The notes beneath the pieces are model-generated. The model saw nothing but the letters and a program-made list of their open reading frames with translations, ran no database searches and had not been told where the DNA came from. Positions 34,501-36,306 of a stretch of DNA of 36,306 nucleotides are shown piece after piece. This DNA comes from Intoshia linei. Taxonomy: Eukaryota; Orthonectida; Rhopaluridae. Every line of letters starts with the position of its first letter. The first letter of the stretch is position 1. The stretch lies in contig LWCA01000261.1 in NCBI GenBank assembly GCA_001642005.1, positions 1-36,306 on the forward strand. Direction: 5' to 3'. The position numbers and the translations under genes were made by a program.

Positions 34501-35557
34501 ATAATAAATACTTTAATACCTATAAACAATCGGTCCTATTTCGTCAATAATTGGTTCACTTCCGGTAAAAACATAAGACACATTGGTGACGTTATATATC
34601 CAAAATGATATAAAAGATTCCATAGGCTTACTCCACAAATCATTGCTTAAATTTTCAGTGATGACAAAACGCTACATTTTAAAATAATAAAGTCTCATCT
34701 TATCACACAGCATTCATAAACCAACATTGTTTTAAAAAATTGAAAATATACAATAAAACTTTAATTGAAACTAAGTTTGATTTAATAACTAACGTGACCG
34801 GATTTAATGGGTCTTTCGTATTAGTATAAAATAATTGAGTTGTAATAAAATACTATTTTATAACAATTGAAAATAAATTATCGATACAATTAAAAAATAC
34901 GTAAGTGTGTATTTTTGTCTTGTCTATTTGTACAATAAAAAACCTTTTGCCATCAACGATGTATATTGTTAACGAAACATATATTAAAGAAACAATTGAT
35001 AATACTTATTAAATCATGACGATTTAATTTAAAATGAACTTGATATTTATTAGATCATTGAAAAAACTGGATATTGTTGGCGACGAGTGATCTACAAAGT
35101 ACAATGTACTTCATAACCATAGTGTCCTTTAGTACCGAAACCCTTACAGACAAATTTGTTGTAAAATGGTGGCTTCATTTTTCCAAATTAATTCAAAAGC
35201 ATTAAATAATTATACTCTTGAATATCATAATTATTTTTTGTGTTAAATTTAAAATGTCAAATCAAGAGTCTATAAAAGGTGTTTAGGGACTATGACACTA
35301 TACATAGTTTGTGAAAAATTATATTGAGACTATTTTTCATTTTCGTGACCTCAAGCTTGGTAGGTCGGTTCTGGTATCTTTTTTTGATTAAAGGACAAAT
35401 TGCATATTAAAAATTGATTAAATATTACCTCATCAAATTCTGAAAATTGAATATACATCAATAAAGACATTCCAATTAAAATTAAGAGAAAGAGCGATGA
35501 AATGATGATTAAATTTTTTACATTAAATATCCTTTTTGTATTTTTAACTTTTTTCAT
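28589..35557 (-). CDS. CD36/SCARB-family scavenger receptor
   Basis: Two-pass membrane glycoprotein family that binds lipids and lipoproteins (CD36, SR-B1, LIMP-2). Exons: 35557-35429, 34671-34520, 34476-34335, 34295-34098, [one exon missing or broken], 30055-29875, 29834-29681, 29322-29213, 29174-29095, 29056-28990, 28951-28787, 28645-28589. Exon 1 has a short basic tail and a membrane segment (NLIIISSLFLLILIGMSLL). The ectodomain carries the family motifs LWSKP, FWIYNVTNVS, EIGPIVYR, NGTVSYNEKYTYYFNEE, TVNIHDYIWGY, then NGTDGSGWNPF, DPELCRSISVQF and GIHTYQY, a Cys-rich exon (CKQNC, FCCTK, PCK), and LEPVTGKVLC. A C-terminal membrane segment lies in exon 28951-28787 and a short tail follows. 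Several N-x-S/T sites fit a glycosylated ectodomain. Phases agree everywhere except between 34098 (phase 0) and 30055 (needs two bases), where about 45 expected residues are absent. Intron 30056-34097 is full of transposons. Confidence 0.88.
28690..28775. repeat. hAT-like end in the last CD36-like intron
   Basis: ctttgagaaccgctagtctac, reversed, gives gactagcggttctcaaag, a hAT-type terminus. The other end is not visible; the intron is only 141 nt (28646-28786). Confidence 0.35.
29388..29643. mobile_element. 256-bp hAT-like MITE in a CD36-like intron
   Basis: Left end aagtgctttccaatagg and reversed right end cagtgctttctaatcag match at about 13 of 17 bases. Flanks share atagg but no clean 8-bp duplication. 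A 68-codon minus-strand frame inside is non-coding. Confidence 0.6.
30121..30210 (-). repeat. Repeat A, short reversed fragment
   Basis: Reverse complement of about 614-700, including gtacgtagtaca, gcagagct and aacgtgaatttatttttta. Sits in the large CD36-like intron. A shorter related end (gttgactgttttgtacttggtaca) occurs at about 27331-27354. Confidence 0.7.
30418..31322 (+). pseudogene. Unidentified broken coding block 1
   Basis: Richer in G and C near 30465-30560 than its surroundings. A frame from ATG 30418 (hydrophobic start, then Thr/Gly/Ser) stops at about 30518. Coding-like sequence continues in another frame at 30561-30833, and after a stop again at 30864-31322. The text looks like real protein: balanced composition and motifs such as FLDPMDNNEIEYLTYIYLPD, CYGEGTDM and WEDYKSWL. 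I do not recognise the family. A later frame (31312 onward) reads ILDPKFK, which is hAT-like but may be unrelated. It could be a degenerate transposon protein, an endogenous viral fragment or a retroposed gene. It lies inside the large CD36-like intron, antisense to that gene. At least one frameshift and one stop make it a pseudogene. Confidence 0.45.
31500..31676 (+). pseudogene. hAT transposase C-terminal fragment
   Basis: Reads KADEYSNHINSLESETNRRF and then DFKLMEKEFNLLSCPFSVDV...LQLELIVL. The RFxDF...LF(S)xPFSVDVxxxPxxLQ(M/L)ELIxLQ pattern is the C-terminal dimerisation region of ZBED5/GTF2IRD2-type hAT transposases. The frame continues to 31889 without resemblance. Confidence 0.7.
31826..33360 (+). 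mobile_element. Tigger/pogo transposase remnant, interrupted
   Basis: CENP-B-like helix-turn-helix piece at 31826-31933 (ESILQLL-type helix, then KNIPVSGRQLQ). The first DDE part is at 32035-32220: GEAASVD, NWRKNQ, then DIFNTDETSLYYKATPRHTLAFKNEK with the first catalytic Asp. The second part, 33031-33360: GTEKLPLLMIGKSKNPRCF, WMTAILFEEWLHIIDKKF, LLVIDKCTGHCK with the second Asp, and FLPPNTTCALQPMNMGIIK. In active relatives the last motif is LQPMDQG; here the Asp is Asn. Between the two parts about 800 bp of unrelated coding-like sequence intervenes. The frame is also broken between the HTH and DDE regions. It is inactive. Terminal inverted repeats were not located. Confidence 0.85.
32260..33030 (+). 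pseudogene. Unidentified broken coding block 2, inserted in the Tigger transposase
   Basis: Three overlapping frames carry continuous protein-like text: to 32668, 32655-32855, and 32848-33034, implying two frameshifts. Helix-rich, with segments such as VPEKLVENLYSYALTLLKGK, NLMIAAATFNSREIVIGTAV and NESLVDECGATADMKNYVSS. No zinc ligands, DDE motif or membrane span seen, and no family recognised. It begins just after the first Tigger DDE part and ends where the second resumes. It may have the same source as block 1 (30418-31322), since both are similarly decayed and unlike the neighbouring transposons. A viral or mobile origin is possible but unproven. Confidence 0.45.
33361..33960. other. Intron stretch with short duplications and a palindrome
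   Basis: Two near-copies of tctgt(t/g)tattctat...atacacagca lie at about 33718-33745 and 33759-33787. A perfect 12-bp inverted repeat (agtgtatagtac / gtactatacact) with a 5-nt loop is at 33914-33942. TTAACCCTTTCACTGTCTG near 33703 looks like a piggyBac end, but no partner was found. Confidence 0.45.
33962..34051 (-). pseudogene. Possible damaged CD36-like exon
   Basis: Immediately downstream of the 34098 donor, after a ctttttttttcaaag-type acceptor, one minus frame reads GPFYG, a stop, then YAVIRLKSFQSEILSVFDYC before a good donor (cta|gtaaga). Position and the G(L/P)F(Y) start resemble the expected missing CD36 exon. However, the frame does not match the neighbouring exons and carries a stop. 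It could be a decayed exon, a sequence error or chance. Confidence 0.3.
35119..35373. mobile_element. hAT-like MITE in CD36-like intron 1
   Basis: Matches 17634-17861: left tagtgtcctttagtaccgaa..., interior ggcttcatttttcc and ttaaatttaaaatgtca, right tttcgtgacctcaagcttgg then taggtcggttctg. No clean target duplication. Confidence 0.6.
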
Positions 35558-36306
35558 ATTAAAACTGCAAATTTTAATAATTTAAAATTGATTTGAGAAA
35601 TTAAATTAAAATGAAATGATGGAAATAAAAACAATTTGAAACAATACATTTCAATTATGGTACATTATGTATTGTTTAACTATGGATTTAAATAAACAAT
35701 TAATTGTTTCAACATAATTGTTGATTACTTTGTTGTCAATTGTACAATGTACATTTTATTAGATATCATGTAGATTTATTATGTGCATATGACTGCTAAG
35801 GTTAAACATGTAATTTTTTTGTGTATTTTTGACTATGGACAAGAAATCTTGTCCTTCATAGTGTTTACTTTAATTTTTTTCAAGTTTCCAAAAGCCAAGT
35901 ATATAATGCTAAGTTTCAAACAATGTATTTGTTCTTTAGAATTGTAAATTGGTCACGGTTTATGCAATTATTTTTAATTTTTATCGATATTATACAATAT
36001 TTTTAATAAACAATAATAACATTTAATTTCGCTCAAATGTTGAGAAAATTATTTTTTGACAGTGGATGTCACCTACATGGCCTATGTAAATAAAAGCTTC
36101 AAAATGGAGTTTAATTTAAATTTAAAAAATAGATAATGTAGAAAACATTTCATTCATCACAGCGCTAATATTTTAAATTTGAAATAATTAACGCATAACA
36201 ACAAATACTAATTATTAAAAATAAAAATAATTAAAACCAATTAAATCAAAGAAAAATATAACTCGGTTCGAGATTGCTTGCTATTAAAAGTTATAAAATT
36301 ATGACA
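35558..36306. other. Upstream region of the CD36-like gene
   Basis: AT-rich; no gene, repeat or promoter element can be supported. It should contain the promoter for the minus-strand CD36-like gene. Confidence 0.35.

Noticed and set aside
36260-36275. tRNA-like B-box (cggttcgagattg)
   Set aside because: No A-box or cloverleaf around it; no tRNA found anywhere in the window.

Overview
The window is strongly AT-rich nuclear DNA of an animal. The genes are split by very short introns (many 34-43 nt, GT...AG) and match metazoan families: importin-alpha, RanBP3, NOL9/Grc3, Atos/FAM214, UBA3, NUF2 and CD36/SCARB. Dispersed hAT, Tigger/pogo and piggyBac-like debris fills the spaces. Tiny introns, divergent proteins and high AT suggest a compact-genome invertebrate. 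A streamlined parasite such as an orthonectid (Intoshia) would fit, but the sequence does not prove the species. There are no bacterial operons, CRISPR arrays, tRNAs or rRNAs.

Layout. 1-1350: dispersed repeat A. 1358-1802 (+): small FLYWCH zinc-finger gene, followed by a long hairpin. 3256-5686 (+): RanBP3-like gene. 5804-7309 (+): NOL9/Grc3-type polynucleotide kinase. 7310-8950: repeat B copy and a hAT-like MITE. 11285-8953 (-): Atos/FAM214 homologue. 11286-16580: gene-poor, with a 646-bp hAT MITE carrying a perfect 8-bp target duplication and an inverted pair of repeat B. 16582-20124 (+): importin-alpha in nine exons. 20133-22560: repeats and a hAT transposase scrap. 23105-22581 (-): protein with eight 12-residue repeats. 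23335-24397: piggyBac-like remnant with a nested hAT MITE. 25666-24965 (-): C-terminal half of UBA3. 26149: a single N joining two unrelated repeat fragments. 28344-27129 (-): N-terminal part of NUF2. 35557-28589 (-): CD36/SCARB-type membrane receptor, whose largest intron (30056-34097) holds a Tigger transposase, a hAT fragment and two unidentified broken coding blocks.

The genes are housekeeping and do not form one pathway. Importin-alpha and RanBP3 both serve Ran-dependent nuclear transport. NOL9 acts in rRNA processing, UBA3 in neddylation, NUF2 at the kinetochore, and the CD36-like protein at cell or lysosomal membranes. Exon models were built by hand from GT/AG sites, phase continuity and family resemblance. 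No alignment or transcript data were available. The main open questions are a probable collapsed assembly gap at 26149, a missing or broken CD36 exon, and two unrecognised coding blocks.
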